From positions 1 to 64,000 of the forward strand of contig NZ_MKQD01000029.1 in assembly GCF_001913705.1 (NCBI RefSeq): a stretch of 64,000 nucleotides of DNA, in the 5' to 3' direction. The translations under genes were made by a program, and so were the position numbers. Below the pieces are notes generated by a model. The model was not told the DNA's origin and made no database searches. It saw only the letters and a list, made by a program, of their open reading frames with translations. Every line of letters begins with the position of its first letter. Within the stretch, counting starts at the first letter, position 1. This document shows, piece by piece, positions 1-13,663 of this stretch. The stretch comes from Thalassotalea sp. PP2-459. Its GTDB lineage: Bacteria > Pseudomonadota > Gammaproteobacteria > Enterobacterales > Alteromonadaceae.

Positions 1-1026
<1,026 letters not shown>

Positions 1027-1038
1027 ATAAGAGCCACT

Positions 1039-1731
1039 ATGATTCGCTTTAATCAGGTTAACAAAACTTACCCAGGCGGCTTTGTCGCACTTAATAATGT
1101 TAATTTTAGCTTAGCCGCTGGAGAAATGGCATTTCTAACTGGCCATTCAGGTGCCGGAAAAAGTACTTTGTTAAAGCTGATGTCGTTAATGGAAACACCT
1201 ACAAGCGGCAGTGTTCATATCAATGGGGTTAATCTTTCCTCTGTATCGTATTCACAAGTACCCTTTGTGCGCCGTGGTATAGGCATGATTTTTCAAAATC
1301 ACAATTTACTGATGGATCGCACTGTCTTTGATAATGTCGCTTTACCTTTAGTTATTGAAGGCTTTGGTCATAAAGAAACAAAAAAACGTGTTGAAGCTGC
1401 GCTAGAGAAAGTTCAATTAACCAGTAAAATACGTTGTTATCCTCATATGTTGTCGGGAGGGGAGCAACAGCGTGTCGGTATTGCTCGGGCTATTGTGAAT
1501 AAGCCGCCAATTTTATTAGCGGATGAACCCACCGGAAATTTAGACCCCAAACTCTCATTAGAAATCATTAAATTATTTGAAGAGTTTAATGATTTAGGCG
1601 TTGCTGTGCTAATTGCCACTCATGATCTTGGCCTTATTGCACGATTAAAATATCGCACGTTAACGTTAAAACAAGGTGCAATGATTAACGATGGCCTTGT
1701 TGAAGGGTTGCAAGGTGGAAGTGATGAATAA
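1039..1731 (+). CDS. ftsE: Cell division ATP-binding protein FtsE
   Basis: FtsE is the ABC ATPase that pairs with FtsX at the septum and, in the known family, drives periplasmic activation of peptidoglycan amidases. The 230-residue length is usual. Walker A is GHSGAGKS (residues 35-42), the signature LSGGEQQR is at 138-145, and Walker B with the D-loop (ILLADEPTGNLD) at 158-169. It lies 12 bp after ftsY, and its last 8 bp overlap the start chosen for ftsX, consistent with translational coupling. The ribosome binding site is weak, so coupling to ftsY is plausible. Confidence 0.97.
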   Translation: MIRFNQVNKTYPGGFVALNNVNFSLAAGEMAFLTGHSGAGKSTLLKLMSLMETPTSGSVHINGVNLSSVSYSQVPFVRRGIGMIFQNHNLLMDRTVFDNVALPLVIEGFGHKETKKRVEAALEKVQLTSKIRCYPHMLSGGEQQRVGIARAIVNKPPILLADEPTGNLDPKLSLEIIKLFEEFNDLGVAVLIATHDLGLIARLKYRTLTLKQGAMINDGLVEGLQGGSDE

Positions 1732-2710
1732 ACAACGCGACACAGCAAAGAACCATTCTAGTCAGCCACATACAAATGTTGCTGCCAAACTGTTGGCATA
1801 TTTTATCCGTCATTTACAGCAAGGTATTGGTAGTTTAGGCGATTTATGGCGCACGCCTTTTACCTCAGTAATGACAATTCTTGTACTTGGCATTAGCTTA
1901 ACTTTACCTGCAACGTTACATGTTTTTGTTAAAAACGCACAATCGATTTCACAGCAATGGGAATCAGCATCAGAAATAAGCTTATTTTTGAAACTCTCTA
2001 CCAGCGAAAAAGCAGCAGAAAACTTAGTGAAGCGATTGTCGCTTTACCCTGAAGTGGCTAGCGTTAACTATATTTCTGCAAAAACTGCGATGGAAGAATT
2101 TAAATCGACATCTGGTTTTGGACAGGCACTAGATTACTTATCAACAAATCCATTACCGGCAACGGTACTTGTGATCCCAACAAAGCATTCAAGCCAGCCT
2201 CAAGCGGCTGAAGAATTACTGCAAAAATTAACCAATGAACGAGAAGTTGAACAAGGTAAACTTGATTTAGAATGGTTAACGCGATTAGCTGCGATCACTA
2301 CTTTAATTGAAGATATTGTTGTTGGTATTGCAATATTATTATGTGCCTCAGTAGTACTTATTATTGGTAATACCATACGTTTAGCGATTTTAAATCAACG
2401 AGACGCTATTGCTGTAATGAAACTCGTTGGCGCAACAGATAGTTTTATTCAACGGCCATTTTTATATGCCGGTGCATGGTATGGTGTTTTAGGTGGTATG
2501 GTAGCGATACTTTGTGTCACTGCCCTGGTGCATTATTTTTCTTATTCATTGGTGGCGTTAACTGATCTTTACCAAAGCAACTTTAGCTTAATAGGGCTAA
2601 GTGGTGGAGAAATGCTATGGCTATTACTCTTTGCGATCGTGTTAGGGTTGTCTGGCAGTTATATCTCAGTAAGAAAACATATTCGCGCAATTGAACCAAC
2701 AGCAGAATAA
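1724..2710 (+). CDS. ftsX: Cell division protein FtsX
   Basis: FtsX is the membrane partner of FtsE. The protein has a cytoplasmic N-tail, a first TM segment at about residues 50-70, a periplasmic loop, and three closely spaced TM segments toward the C-terminus, the normal FtsX plan. I start it at the ATG in MNKQRDTAKN because GGTGGAAG lies just upstream and the start overlaps the ftsE stop (ATGAATAA). A longer reading from an ATG at 1691 would overlap ftsE by 41 bp and has no advantage. Length from this start is 328 residues. It ends the ftsYEX operon; rpoH follows after about 190 bp. Confidence 0.93.
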   Translation: MNKQRDTAKNHSSQPHTNVAAKLLAYFIRHLQQGIGSLGDLWRTPFTSVMTILVLGISLTLPATLHVFVKNAQSISQQWESASEISLFLKLSTSEKAAENLVKRLSLYPEVASVNYISAKTAMEEFKSTSGFGQALDYLSTNPLPATVLVIPTKHSSQPQAAEELLQKLTNEREVEQGKLDLEWLTRLAAITTLIEDIVVGIAILLCASVVLIIGNTIRLAILNQRDAIAVMKLVGATDSFIQRPFLYAGAWYGVLGGMVAILCVTALVHYFSYSLVALTDLYQSNFSLIGLSGGEMLWLLLFAIVLGLSGSYISVRKHIRAIEPTAE

Positions 2711-2902
2711 GTTGTCGTAAGTTATCTCAGATAGCTTAAAGCGTGTATGTTTTACGTCATAAAAAATTCATCGCATATTGTTTGAAAGATGCTAGTCTTA
2801 TCTTCGGTCTTATTAATATAAATGACGATTTGTTTTAGCTATCGATCTATTAGATGCTTCGTGTTAACATCGCGAGCAAGGTTTTAAAAAAGGTGACTTT
2901 AA

Positions 2903-3766
2903 ATGAGTGATACAATGCAATCGATGGCGCTAACTGTGCCACAAAGCGGCAGCATTGAAGCCTATGTGCAATCGGCCTATAGCATCCCTATGCTTACCGC
3001 TGAGCGGGAGCATGAGCTAGCGACTCGTTTACACAATGACAACGATTTACAGTCGGCACAAGAATTAATCATGTCGCACTTACGGTTCGTTATTCATGTT
3101 GCGAAGGGATATGCAGGATACGGTTTACCACAGGCTGATTTGATCCAAGAAGGTAATGTGGGCTTAATGAAAGCTGTTAAGCGTTTTAACCCAGAAGTAG
3201 GTGTACGCTTAGTATCATTTGCTGTTCATTGGATTAAAGCTGAAATTCACGAATTTGTATTACGCAACTGGCGTATCGTGAAAGTGGCAACAACAAAAGC
3301 ACAACGTAAATTATTTTTTAATTTACGTAAAAATAAAAAGCGTTTGGGTTGGTTTAGCAATGACGAAGTAAGTCATGTGGCTGAATCACTTGGTGTGACT
3401 AAAAAAGACGTGTTAGAAATGGAATCACGTATGACAAGCCAAGATCAAACCTTTGAAATGTCGAATGACGACGATGACAATGCTGCCGGCAGTAATTTTT
3501 CACCTGCTCAATATTTAGAAGACGCTGCTTCAGATATTGCACAGCAAGTTGAAGAAAATAACTGGGAGCAACATGCGAATAAGCGTTTAGCAAATGCGTT
3601 AGTTGCACTTGATGATCGTAGTCAAGATATCATCAAAACTCGTTGGTTAGATGAAGATAAATCTACCTTGCAAGAGTTAGCTGATAAATATGAAATATCA
3701 GCAGAGCGTGTTCGTCAGTTAGAGAAAAACGCGTTAAATAAACTGAAAAATGGCATGGCTGCATAG
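2903..3766 (+). CDS. rpoH: RNA polymerase heat-shock sigma factor RpoH (sigma-32)
   Basis: RpoH directs RNA polymerase to heat-shock promoters. The 287-residue protein has region 2 ([12 protein letters not shown], then [16 protein letters not shown]) and region 4 with its helix-turn-helix ([20 protein letters not shown]). It carries the RpoH box QRKLFFNLR at residues 134-142, which separates RpoH from RpoD and RpoS. AAGGTGA lies 6-7 nt before the ATG. The 192-bp gap after ftsX probably holds its own promoter, as in other gammaproteobacteria, but I could not assign boxes with confidence. A strong intrinsic terminator follows. Confidence 0.97.
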   Translation: MSDTMQSMALTVPQSGSIEAYVQSAYSIPMLTAEREHELATRLHNDNDLQSAQELIMSHLRFVIHVAKGYAGYGLPQADLIQEGNVGLMKAVKRFNPEVGVRLVSFAVHWIKAEIHEFVLRNWRIVKVATTKAQRKLFFNLRKNKKRLGWFSNDEVSHVAESLGVTKKDVLEMESRMTSQDQTFEMSNDDDDNAAGSNFSPAQYLEDAASDIAQQVEENNWEQHANKRLANALVALDDRSQDIIKTRWLDEDKSTLQELADKYEISAERVRQLEKNALNKLKNGMAA

Positions 3767-3783
3767 TCATTAGCCATTGCGAT

Positions 3784-3809
3784 AAAAACCGGCATTTGCC
3801 GGTTTTTTT
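3784..3809 (+). terminator. Intrinsic terminator of rpoH
   Basis: An inverted repeat CCGGCA/TGCCGG with a 2-nt loop is flanked by an A-run and followed by seven T, so the A and T runs extend the stem. It begins 18 bp after the rpoH stop codon. Confidence 0.93.
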
Positions 3810-3978
3810 GTGCTTAAAAAGATAATTATAGTTCGAAAGTTGGTTAAGATAATGGTTTTCGTTTACGTCATGTGAAAATAATGCTCATTTTTTGTGCTTT
3901 TGTACTAGTCAAAAGGCTAAATTTTGGTAGACTAGGTCGCAAAATAATAATACTAATAAAAAGATGGGTTAGCCTTAG

Positions 3979-6597
3979 ATGGAAGTAAAGGCAAGTACAG
4001 ATATTCAAGCAGCGCGCCAATTGCCTAAACTTAAGTCGCTGTTAAAGAAATATCGACAAGTAAAAACGATGCAATCAGGATTACTGCGTTTGTCTGAATT
4101 GGCAAGTACGGTAAATGATATGCCGTCGTTTTATAGTGCGCTTGAGTCAGTGATAAAATCATTATTAATTGCTGATAGTTTCCATATACTTCTTGTAAAC
4201 AAATCTCGTCGTTTATCCCTCGCACATGCGCATAATGCCAAAGAAAAGCGTCTACTTGAATACTTAGAAAAAAATCATTGGCAACAAAGCTTAAGCAGTT
4301 TAGTTTTTGATGATTGTGAGGCTATTCATTGTAGTTCGGCAGAGCGTATGGCGTTAGCAAAAGCTGAGAAAATTTCCTTATACGGTTCTTCCTGCGTAGA
4401 CTGGTTAGGTGTTCCTCTTAAACGTGGTCATCAAATTATTGGTGTTATTGCGTTACAAAGCTACGACAATAAGCTTTATTTTGATGACCGGGATTGTCAA
4501 CTATTAGAATTTATCGCTGAGCATCTTGTTACCGCAATTGATCGTGTAAAAAGCAGGGAGTTGCTTGAGCAGAATATTCGTCAGCGTACGCAGAAACTAA
4601 CAGATACCAATAGAAAACTACAGCAAGAAATAGGCGAACGGCAAAAAGCAGTAAAGCTTTATAAAGCGATGCTGTCCATTTCAGAGCTCACAGCAGCTAA
4701 TCAAGATATTCAAGTATTTTATCAATCGTTACACCAAGAGATTAATGCACTTTTACCTGCGGAAAACTTTTATATTGCTTTAGTTAATGGTGAAGACAAG
4801 AAGCTGAGCTTTCCTTATTACATTGATGAAAAAGTTGCACAACCCCAACCAAGAAAAATGGGCAGTGGCTTAACGGAATTAGCCATTACAAGACGTTTAC
4901 CGTTGCTTATCACAAATGGTAGTGTTTACGCGTTAACTGAACAGGGTGATATAGAACAGAAAGCCTTTACCTTGCAATATCCGGTTGAAAAATTGCCTAA
5001 GGCCTGGTTAGGTGCTCCATTAATCGATCAAGGCAATATTATCGGTGTGTTGGCGATTCAGCATTATCACCATCATCATGCCTATGGTCATCAAGACTTG
5101 GAACTTATTCGCTTTGTCAGTCAACATGTTGCCTCTGCAATTATGCGTAAAGAATCGCAAGAGGCGGCACAACGAAGCCGTGACGAACTTGAACGAATGG
5201 TGAATCAACGCACACAAGAGTTACAAGCAACTAATTTAAATTTGCGGATGCAAATAGAAGAACGTCGCAAAGCAGAGCAGCAGCTTTATTTTGAAGCACA
5301 TCATGACGCGTTAACTAAATTACCTAATCGGGCAATGTTTTCTGATCGATTAAACTACGCGTTAAGTCATGTTAAACGTCATCCAAAACATAGGTTCGCG
5401 GTATTATTTATCGATTTAGATCGTTTTAAATTAATTAACGATACCTTAGGCCATCATGCAGGCGATGAGTTTTTAAAAGAAATCGCAAAACGTTTAACCA
5501 TTTGTGTTCGCGATAATGATATTTTAGCGCGTTTAGGCGGCGATGAATTTGTTATTTTACTTGATTCATTGCAATCACAAGACGATGTTGAAGAAGTCGC
5601 TACTCGTATTATTTCAGCGATTGAGAAACCGTTTGATATCAATGGTCATACTTTATATTCGAATGCGAGTATTGGTATTGCTTTATGCAACCACCACTAT
5701 AACGATGCTAATGAAATATTGCGCGATGCAGATGCTGCAATGTATCAAGCAAAAAGTATGGGACGTGGCCGGTACGTATTCTTTGATGACAGCATGCGTG
5801 AGCAATTAATTGCCAGTCTAACGCTAGAACAAGAACTACGTATTGCCATAAAGCAACAGCAGTTTGAATTACATTACCAACAAATTAGTGAGCTACAAAG
5901 TACTGATACCCTTGGGTTTGAAGTGTTACTTCGCTGGAAGCATCCAAGCAAAGGTTTATTAACACCAAGCGAGTTTTTATTTATGGCGGAAGAAACCGGC
6001 ATGATCCTAGAAATTGAAACCTGGGTAATTGAACAAGTTTCTTTACGCTTGCGTCAATGGGAATCTCATGAAGAATATGCCAATGCGTTTATTGGCGTGA
6101 ACCTTTCAGGGCGTCACTTAACACAAGCAAATCAGTTAAATTTACTCATAGAATTAATTAAACAAAATACCGTTCAGCCGGAGCGTTTAATTTTAGAATT
6201 TAATGAGTCTGCATTTACTCAACATACAGAGCTAGCATTGAAAGGGTTGCGTAAATTAAAAGACTTTGGCGTTAAGTTGGCGCTGGATGATTACGGGGCA
6301 GGCTTATCGTCGTTCAATTTCTTACATAGCTATCCTTTTGAATTTATTAAACTAGATCGTAGTTTAATTCGCTCTATTAGTTGTAATGAAGAAAATATTT
6401 CGCTTGTTAAAGCATTGCGTGACTTAGGAAGTAAGTTTGGCTACAGATTGGTGGCAGAAGGCATTGAGTCGCAAGATATGCTCGACAAGCTTAACAATGC
6501 TGGTTGTGATTTTGGCCAAGGTTACCATATTGCTAAACCAAAAAGGTTTGCTGATAACTGTGAGATCGAGGAAAGTACCTCCAAAGCGAGTGCATAG
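3979..6597 (+). CDS. GAF-GAF-GGDEF-EAL cyclic-di-GMP turnover protein
   Basis: This 872-residue protein has two GAF-like sensor domains (about residues 55-195 and 230-395), a coiled linker, a GGDEF domain (about 435-600) and a C-terminal EAL domain (about 612-862). The cyclase motif is intact (LGGDEF, GGDEF near residue 520). The phosphodiesterase core is EVLLRW (near 648), VNLSGRHL, DDYGAG (near 770), FIKLDR and VAEGIES. The glutamate, asparagine and paired aspartates needed for metal binding are therefore present, and EVL in place of EAL is common. There is no TM segment or signal peptide, so it should be cytosolic. Both activities look possible and the net direction cannot be read from sequence. 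The next gene converges 5 bp away. Confidence 0.9.
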   Translation: MEVKASTDIQAARQLPKLKSLLKKYRQVKTMQSGLLRLSELASTVNDMPSFYSALESVIKSLLIADSFHILLVNKSRRLSLAHAHNAKEKRLLEYLEKNHWQQSLSSLVFDDCEAIHCSSAERMALAKAEKISLYGSSCVDWLGVPLKRGHQIIGVIALQSYDNKLYFDDRDCQLLEFIAEHLVTAIDRVKSRELLEQNIRQRTQKLTDTNRKLQQEIGERQKAVKLYKAMLSISELTAANQDIQVFYQSLHQEINALLPAENFYIALVNGEDKKLSFPYYIDEKVAQPQPRKMGSGLTELAITRRLPLLITNGSVYALTEQGDIEQKAFTLQYPVEKLPKAWLGAPLIDQGNIIGVLAIQHYHHHHAYGHQDLELIRFVSQHVASAIMRKESQEAAQRSRDELERMVNQRTQELQATNLNLRMQIEERRKAEQQLYFEAHHDALTKLPNRAMFSDRLNYALSHVKRHPKHRFAVLFIDLDRFKLINDTLGHHAGDEFLKEIAKRLTICVRDNDILARLGGDEFVILLDSLQSQDDVEEVATRIISAIEKPFDINGHTLYSNASIGIALCNHHYNDANEILRDADAAMYQAKSMGRGRYVFFDDSMREQLIASLTLEQELRIAIKQQQFELHYQQISELQSTDTLGFEVLLRWKHPSKGLLTPSEFLFMAEETGMILEIETWVIEQVSLRLRQWESHEEYANAFIGVNLSGRHLTQANQLNLLIELIKQNTVQPERLILEFNESAFTQHTELALKGLRKLKDFGVKLALDDYGAGLSSFNFLHSYPFEFIKLDRSLIRSISCNEENISLVKALRDLGSKFGYRLVAEGIESQDMLDKLNNAGCDFGQGYHIAKPKRFADNCEIEESTSKASA

Positions 6598-6602
6598 TAA
6601 TA

Positions 6603-7625
6603 TTAATCTCTAGAAAAATATCCTTCTACTCTCAAGGCAATACCAGGCGTTGTTGTGTAATGCTGTTCCTCAGGCCATTCTAAAAAAGGCTCAATTTCAA
6701 AAAACAACCAGCTTCGTAATGCGTTAAAGCGATAGCGGTGACTTAGTCGGTAGTTATCAATCATAAAGCCATTCTCGCCATTGCGCTCTCCTTCAACTTG
6801 TAATGCAGTGATAGAGGCTGAACTATGATCAATTTGTCGCAAGTAGTAGGCTCCGTGTTTCCAACGTAAACCGCTAAAGGCAGCCGAACCACGTACGCTA
6901 TAATTGATTCGAAGTTGTGTTTTCGCATTAACTTGATAATCATATTCAAGCAATAACTTTGCACCTAAACCGTCACCAAGAAAGTAATACACAGAAGGAT
7001 CTATTTTTATACTATTACGCTCATTCCATGTAATTCTGCGGTCATGCTTGATGCGAAAAAAAATATCCCCGCCCGAAATACCAATGCGTGATTCAAAAAT
7101 ACGACTTTTAGATTTTCGATGAGTATATCGTAAAGCAGCTGAGAAGCTTTCTTCATCAGTATGTGGTTTAGTGTTGATCGATTCTAACGGTAAGTGGCTT
7201 TGATCATTATCATCATCATCTGAAAAAATTAAATCAGCTTTATTTTTAAAATGAGGCAGTTTCACTTTAACACGAAATCGTGTATCAAATTTAGCCCAAT
7301 CTCTTGCCTCTGGTTCCCATCCTAAACGAATACGGGCTGTTGTTTTAGGAGACTCTTGCTCCATTCCTTCTTCGAGAAAAAAATCATCAAACCAAAGCGC
7401 TGAATGATAGACGCTATCTGAAACCGCTTGATGTAAGCTTTCCATCCAATGTTGTTGCTTTTTATCCGAATACGATAGCTTTTTGCAGTCTTTTTGGGTT
7501 ATATGTTGTTGTTTGCTTTGCTCTTCTTGAGTACATTTTTCTTGAACAACATTTGCCCTTACAGGACTGGTAAGCATGAATAAAACTGTGACTTTAGTGA
7601 CGATGAATAGCTGCAATTTAGACAA
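6603..7625 (-). CDS. Unknown exported envelope protein
   Basis: I do not recognise this 340-residue protein. It starts with a probable signal peptide (LFIVTKVTVLFMLTSPVRA), followed by a Gln/Lys-rich segment. The rest alternates charged and aromatic strands (for example RIRLGWEPEARDW, TQLRINYSVRG), which would suit a small outer-membrane beta-barrel or beta-rich periplasmic protein. The start is a TTG chosen because AAGGAG lies about 10 nt upstream; the next Met is inside the signal peptide. It is divergent from tatA and convergent with the GAF-GGDEF-EAL gene, so it is probably monocistronic. No function is assigned. Confidence 0.75.
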   Translation of the reverse strand: MSKLQLFIVTKVTVLFMLTSPVRANVVQEKCTQEEQSKQQHITQKDCKKLSYSDKKQQHWMESLHQAVSDSVYHSALWFDDFFLEEGMEQESPKTTARIRLGWEPEARDWAKFDTRFRVKVKLPHFKNKADLIFSDDDDNDQSHLPLESINTKPHTDEESFSAALRYTHRKSKSRIFESRIGISGGDIFFRIKHDRRITWNERNSIKIDPSVYYFLGDGLGAKLLLEYDYQVNAKTQLRINYSVRGSAAFSGLRWKHGAYYLRQIDHSSASITALQVEGERNGENGFMIDNYRLSHRYRFNALRSWLFFEIEPFLEWPEEQHYTTTPGIALRVEGYFSRD

Positions 7626-7720
7626 CGTTTTATTTTCTCCTTAAATTTAAAACAGTGAACAGATGCTTTTTTGAAATATAACTTTATAATGGCTGTAACT
7701 GAATTATAGGAGTTTTTTTA

Positions 7721-7948
7721 ATGGGTGGAATAAGTATTTGGCAATTATTGATAATTGCCGCCATTGTTATTTTATTGTTTGGCACCAAAAAGTTACGTAA
7801 TTTAGGCTCAGATCTAGGCTCTGCGGTTAAAGGTTTTAAAAAAGCCGTGACTGATGAAGAGAAAGAAGAGCAGTCTGCGGAAGCACTTGCAAATAAAAAG
7901 GCGACGGAAGAAAACACTGAAGCTAATAAAGAAAAAGATAAAGCGTAG
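7721..7948 (+). CDS. tatA: Sec-independent protein translocase subunit TatA
   Basis: TatA forms the expandable translocation element for folded proteins with twin-arginine signals. The 75-residue product has one N-terminal TM helix ([16 protein letters not shown]), the conserved hinge FGTKKL, an amphipathic helix ([15 protein letters not shown]) and a charged tail. A good ribosome site (AGGAG) precedes the ATG. It opens a tatA-tatB-tatC-tatD cluster with 3 bp between tatA and tatB. Confidence 0.97.
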   Translation: MGGISIWQLLIIAAIVILLFGTKKLRNLGSDLGSAVKGFKKAVTDEEKEEQSAEALANKKATEENTEANKEKDKA

Positions 7949-7951
7949 CAC

Positions 7952-8332
7952 ATGTTTGATATCGGTTTTTGGGAACTATTAGTTATCTCGGTAATCGGGC
8001 TTGTCGTATTGGGGCCAGAGCGGCTACCTGTAGCTATTAGAACGGTAAGTGACTGGATTAAAGGCGTAAAGAGCTTTAGTCGAAATGTACAAAATGAAAT
8101 TTCTCAGGAATTACGTATACAAGAATTACATGCGGATTTAAAAAAAGCTGAGCAAAGTAAATTTGAAGATATATCGCCTGAAGTCGCAAAATCACTTAAG
8201 TCGCTAAAAGAAGCTGCTGAGTCTGTGCAGCACCCGTACCCAAGCCAGAGTGATAATGCCCGAGTAACTGATACCACCTCAGGTGAAAATACATCAGATA
8301 AAACTACGGATAAAAAAGAAGTTGATCGTTAA
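7952..8332 (+). CDS. tatB: Sec-independent protein translocase subunit TatB
   Basis: TatB works with TatC as the receptor for twin-arginine signal peptides. It has the TatB signature start [26 protein letters not shown], given here only to identify the start as residues 1-26 with the TM helix and the GPERLP hinge, followed by an amphipathic helix and a hydrophilic Ser/Thr-rich tail. At 126 residues it is shorter than the E. coli protein (171), the difference being in the variable tail. Its stop codon overlaps the tatC ATG by one base (TAATG). Confidence 0.96.
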   Translation: MFDIGFWELLVISVIGLVVLGPERLPVAIRTVSDWIKGVKSFSRNVQNEISQELRIQELHADLKKAEQSKFEDISPEVAKSLKSLKEAAESVQHPYPSQSDNARVTDTTSGENTSDKTTDKKEVDR

Positions 8333-9099
8333 TGGATAATACACCGCAATATACCTTATTTGATCATTTGCTTGAGCTACGTGATCGACTGCTACGTATG
8401 GTATTGGCTGTTCTCATTGTTTTCTGTTCAATGGTGTACTTTGCAAATGATATTTATGAGTATGTTTCTAAGCCTTTACTTGCTGTAATGCCTGAAGGCG
8501 GTCAAATGATAGCAACAGATGTGGCATCATCCTTCTTTGCTCCGTTTAAATTGACTATTGTACTCGCGATATTCATTGCAATGCCTTACATTTTGTATCA
8601 AGTATGGGCGTTTATCGCACCGGGATTGTACCGTAAAGAAAAGCGATTAGTTGCGCCGTTACTGTTTGGTAGCAGCTTTTTATTTTATGCAGGCATTGTT
8701 TTTGTCTATTTCGTCGTTTTTCCAATTGTCTTTGCCTTTTTTACCTCAGTAGCGCCAGAAGGTGTCAATATTGCCACTGACATCAGCAGCTATTTAGACT
8801 TTGTATTAAAACTGTTCTTTGCTTTTGGTCTAACCTTTGAAATACCTGTGGTGATCTTGTTGTTATGTTGGACTGGATTTACTACACCAGAAAAGTTGAA
8901 AACGAAGCGCCCTTATATCGTCGTTGGTGCTTTTGTGCTTGGTATGTTGTTAACGCCTCCTGACGTTATATCGCAAACACTTCTAGCGATACCTATGCTA
9001 TTGTTATTTGAAGCGGGGGTTTTTATTGCTGGTTTTTACCATGCAAATGATGATGAAGATGAGCAACAGCAAGCTGATGTAAATAGTGATAACACATAA
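8332..9099 (+). CDS. tatC: Sec-independent protein translocase subunit TatC
   Basis: TatC is the polytopic subunit that binds the twin-arginine motif. The 255-residue protein has six hydrophobic segments, the N-terminal [10 protein letters not shown] motif, the FAPFKLT segment and the FGLTFEIPV motif in the fourth helix, all typical of TatC. The acidic tail ([12 protein letters not shown]) is variable. One-base overlap with tatB indicates coupled translation. Confidence 0.97.
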   Translation: MDNTPQYTLFDHLLELRDRLLRMVLAVLIVFCSMVYFANDIYEYVSKPLLAVMPEGGQMIATDVASSFFAPFKLTIVLAIFIAMPYILYQVWAFIAPGLYRKEKRLVAPLLFGSSFLFYAGIVFVYFVVFPIVFAFFTSVAPEGVNIATDISSYLDFVLKLFFAFGLTFEIPVVILLLCWTGFTTPEKLKTKRPYIVVGAFVLGMLLTPPDVISQTLLAIPMLLLFEAGVFIAGFYHANDDEDEQQQADVNSDNT

Positions 9100-9118
9100 T
9101 AAATAAGCGGCGAATATA

Positions 9119-9904
9119 TTGATCGATATTGGTGTTAACTTAACAAACGCTCGGTTTGATAAAGATCGAGCTGACATTATTTTACGGGCGAAGGCTAACA
9201 ATGTTAGTGCAATGTTGGTGACCGGTACGAATGTGGCTGAAAGTCAACAAGCGTTAACCTTGTGTCAGCAATATCCTGAGTATTTATCTTGTACCGCGGG
9301 CGTTCATCCACATGATGCGGATCACGTGATAGACAATTATTTAGAACAACTACGTGAACTATCTACGCATGAATCAGTTAAAGCGATAGGAGAATGTGGA
9401 TTAGATTTTAACCGTAATTTCTCTACACCTGAAAACCAACAAAGAGTGTTTAGTCAACAGTTAGCCCTAGCCGCTGATGTGCAATTACCGGTATTTTTAC
9501 ATCAGCGAGATGCTTTTGACAGTTGGCTGGCGATTATTAAGCCATTTATCAATAAAATTCCAGCATTCGTTACGCATTGTTTTACTGGTAATGAAACGGA
9601 AGTGAAACAGTGTTTAGCACATGATATGTATATAGGGATCACTGGCTGGCTATGTGATGAGCGAAGGGGCAGTGAGTTAAGAGCAGCTGTTAAGCATATT
9701 CCATTAGAGCGGCTAATGATTGAAACAGACGCTCCTTATTTAACACCTCGTACGATTCGGCCAAAGCCTAAAAGTAGCCGAAATGAACCGTCATATTTGC
9801 CATATGTAGTGAAAGCATTAGCAGAGATAACGGGTTACTCTGAGCAGACTATCATCGAATACAGTGTTGAAAATAGTCGTTATGTATTTAACTTGGAGCT
9901 CTAA
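9119..9904 (+). CDS. tatD: TatD family metal-dependent nuclease
   Basis: TatD is a TIM-barrel metal-dependent DNase of the amidohydrolase fold; despite its name and place next to tatABC it is not needed for Tat export. Metal ligands visible are GVHPHDAD, the Glu in GECGLDFNR, the His in FLHQRD, the His in THCFTGN and the Asp in ETDAPYL. The N-terminus reads DIGVNLT rather than the HxH form seen in YcfH relatives, which is the TatD subtype. The start is a TTG at the position matching the E. coli N-terminus; the ribosome site is weak. Length of 261 is normal. Confidence 0.92.
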   Translation: MIDIGVNLTNARFDKDRADIILRAKANNVSAMLVTGTNVAESQQALTLCQQYPEYLSCTAGVHPHDADHVIDNYLEQLRELSTHESVKAIGECGLDFNRNFSTPENQQRVFSQQLALAADVQLPVFLHQRDAFDSWLAIIKPFINKIPAFVTHCFTGNETEVKQCLAHDMYIGITGWLCDERRGSELRAAVKHIPLERLMIETDAPYLTPRTIRPKPKSSRNEPSYLPYVVKALAEITGYSEQTIIEYSVENSRYVFNLEL

Positions 9905-12806
<2,902 letters not shown>

Positions 12807-12811
12807 AAAAA

Positions 12812-13663
12812 GTGGTGCATTACCGACAAGCATTTATGGCGCTACACAGTGCAGTGCTATTATTTGCTTTGTCGGGACTGTTTGCGAAGTGGTTAACCTT
12901 ATCGCCGATTGATATTGTTTTTGGACGTGCATTTTTTGCCTGTATTGCTTTGGGTTGCTTACTTGTTGTCTATCAAAAACATGAGTTATTTACTACAAAA
13001 TCCAGGCTCTTTGGGCTTTTCATCACTGGCTCTATACTCGCTTTCCATTGGGTCAGCTTTTTTAGCGCTATTCAGGTATCTAGCGTAGCGATAGGATTAC
13101 TCACGTTTGCTGCGTTTCCAGTATTTGTTGCAATGCTTGAGCCGTGGGTGTTCGCTGAACGGTATAAATTAGCGACCTTAATACAAGCAGCTATCACGGT
13201 AATAGGCATCTATCTATTATTGCCAAATGAAGCATATGCTAATAATGCGCTGTTAGGTATTTATTGGGGTTTAGCTTCGGCACTTTCTTTTGCGATCCTA
13301 ACGCTATTAAACCGAAAATTTGTCGCTGAAGTGAAAGCTAAACAGGTAGCTTTTTATCAAAACGGTTTTGCGGCATTGGTGTTATTGCCGTTTATCGACC
13401 TTTTCACCGTATCTATGAATTTGTCTCAGTGGCAATTGCTCATGTTATTGGGGGTTGTATTTACGGCGTTGTCTCATTCCTTATTTAACTTCTCGTTAAA
13501 AAGATTAAGTGGTCAAACGGCAAGTATTGCTGTAAGTCTAGAGCCGCTATATGGCATTATTGCCGCGTATTTCTTACTAGGTGAACTTGTTAGTATTCAA
13601 ATGATGGTGGGCGGGGGTTTTATTTTATTTGCTAATATTTGGGCTATGTACCTTAAGGGATAA
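12812..13663 (+). CDS. EamA/DMT family permease
   Basis: The 283-residue protein has about ten TM segments in two EamA repeats, with the second repeat signature at SVALEPLYG-like SVSLEPLYGIIAAYFLLGE (here SIAVSLEPLYG). The family exports amino acids, purines or other metabolites; no substrate can be assigned. The start used is GTG, 5 bp after hemB; an ATG eight codons later is an alternative. Its last 39 bp overlap the end of gppA on the opposite strand. Confidence 0.85.
   Translation: MVHYRQAFMALHSAVLLFALSGLFAKWLTLSPIDIVFGRAFFACIALGCLLVVYQKHELFTTKSRLFGLFITGSILAFHWVSFFSAIQVSSVAIGLLTFAAFPVFVAMLEPWVFAERYKLATLIQAAITVIGIYLLLPNEAYANNALLGIYWGLASALSFAILTLLNRKFVAEVKAKQVAFYQNGFAALVLLPFIDLFTVSMNLSQWQLLMLLGVVFTALSHSLFNFSLKRLSGQTASIAVSLEPLYGIIAAYFLLGELVSIQMMVGGGFILFANIWAMYLKG

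Noticed and set aside
2711-2902. rpoH promoter boxes
   Set aside because: Several partial matches (TTGAAA, TTATTAAT) but none with correct spacing; not called.
5920-5928. EVL in place of EAL taken as loss of phosphodiesterase activity
   Set aside because: EVLLRW is a common active variant and the other metal-binding residues (NLS, DD, K, E in AEG) are present.
7684-7953. 89-codon minus-strand frame covering tatA
   Set aside because: It is the antisense shadow of tatA; Ser/Phe-rich composition and no ribosome site.
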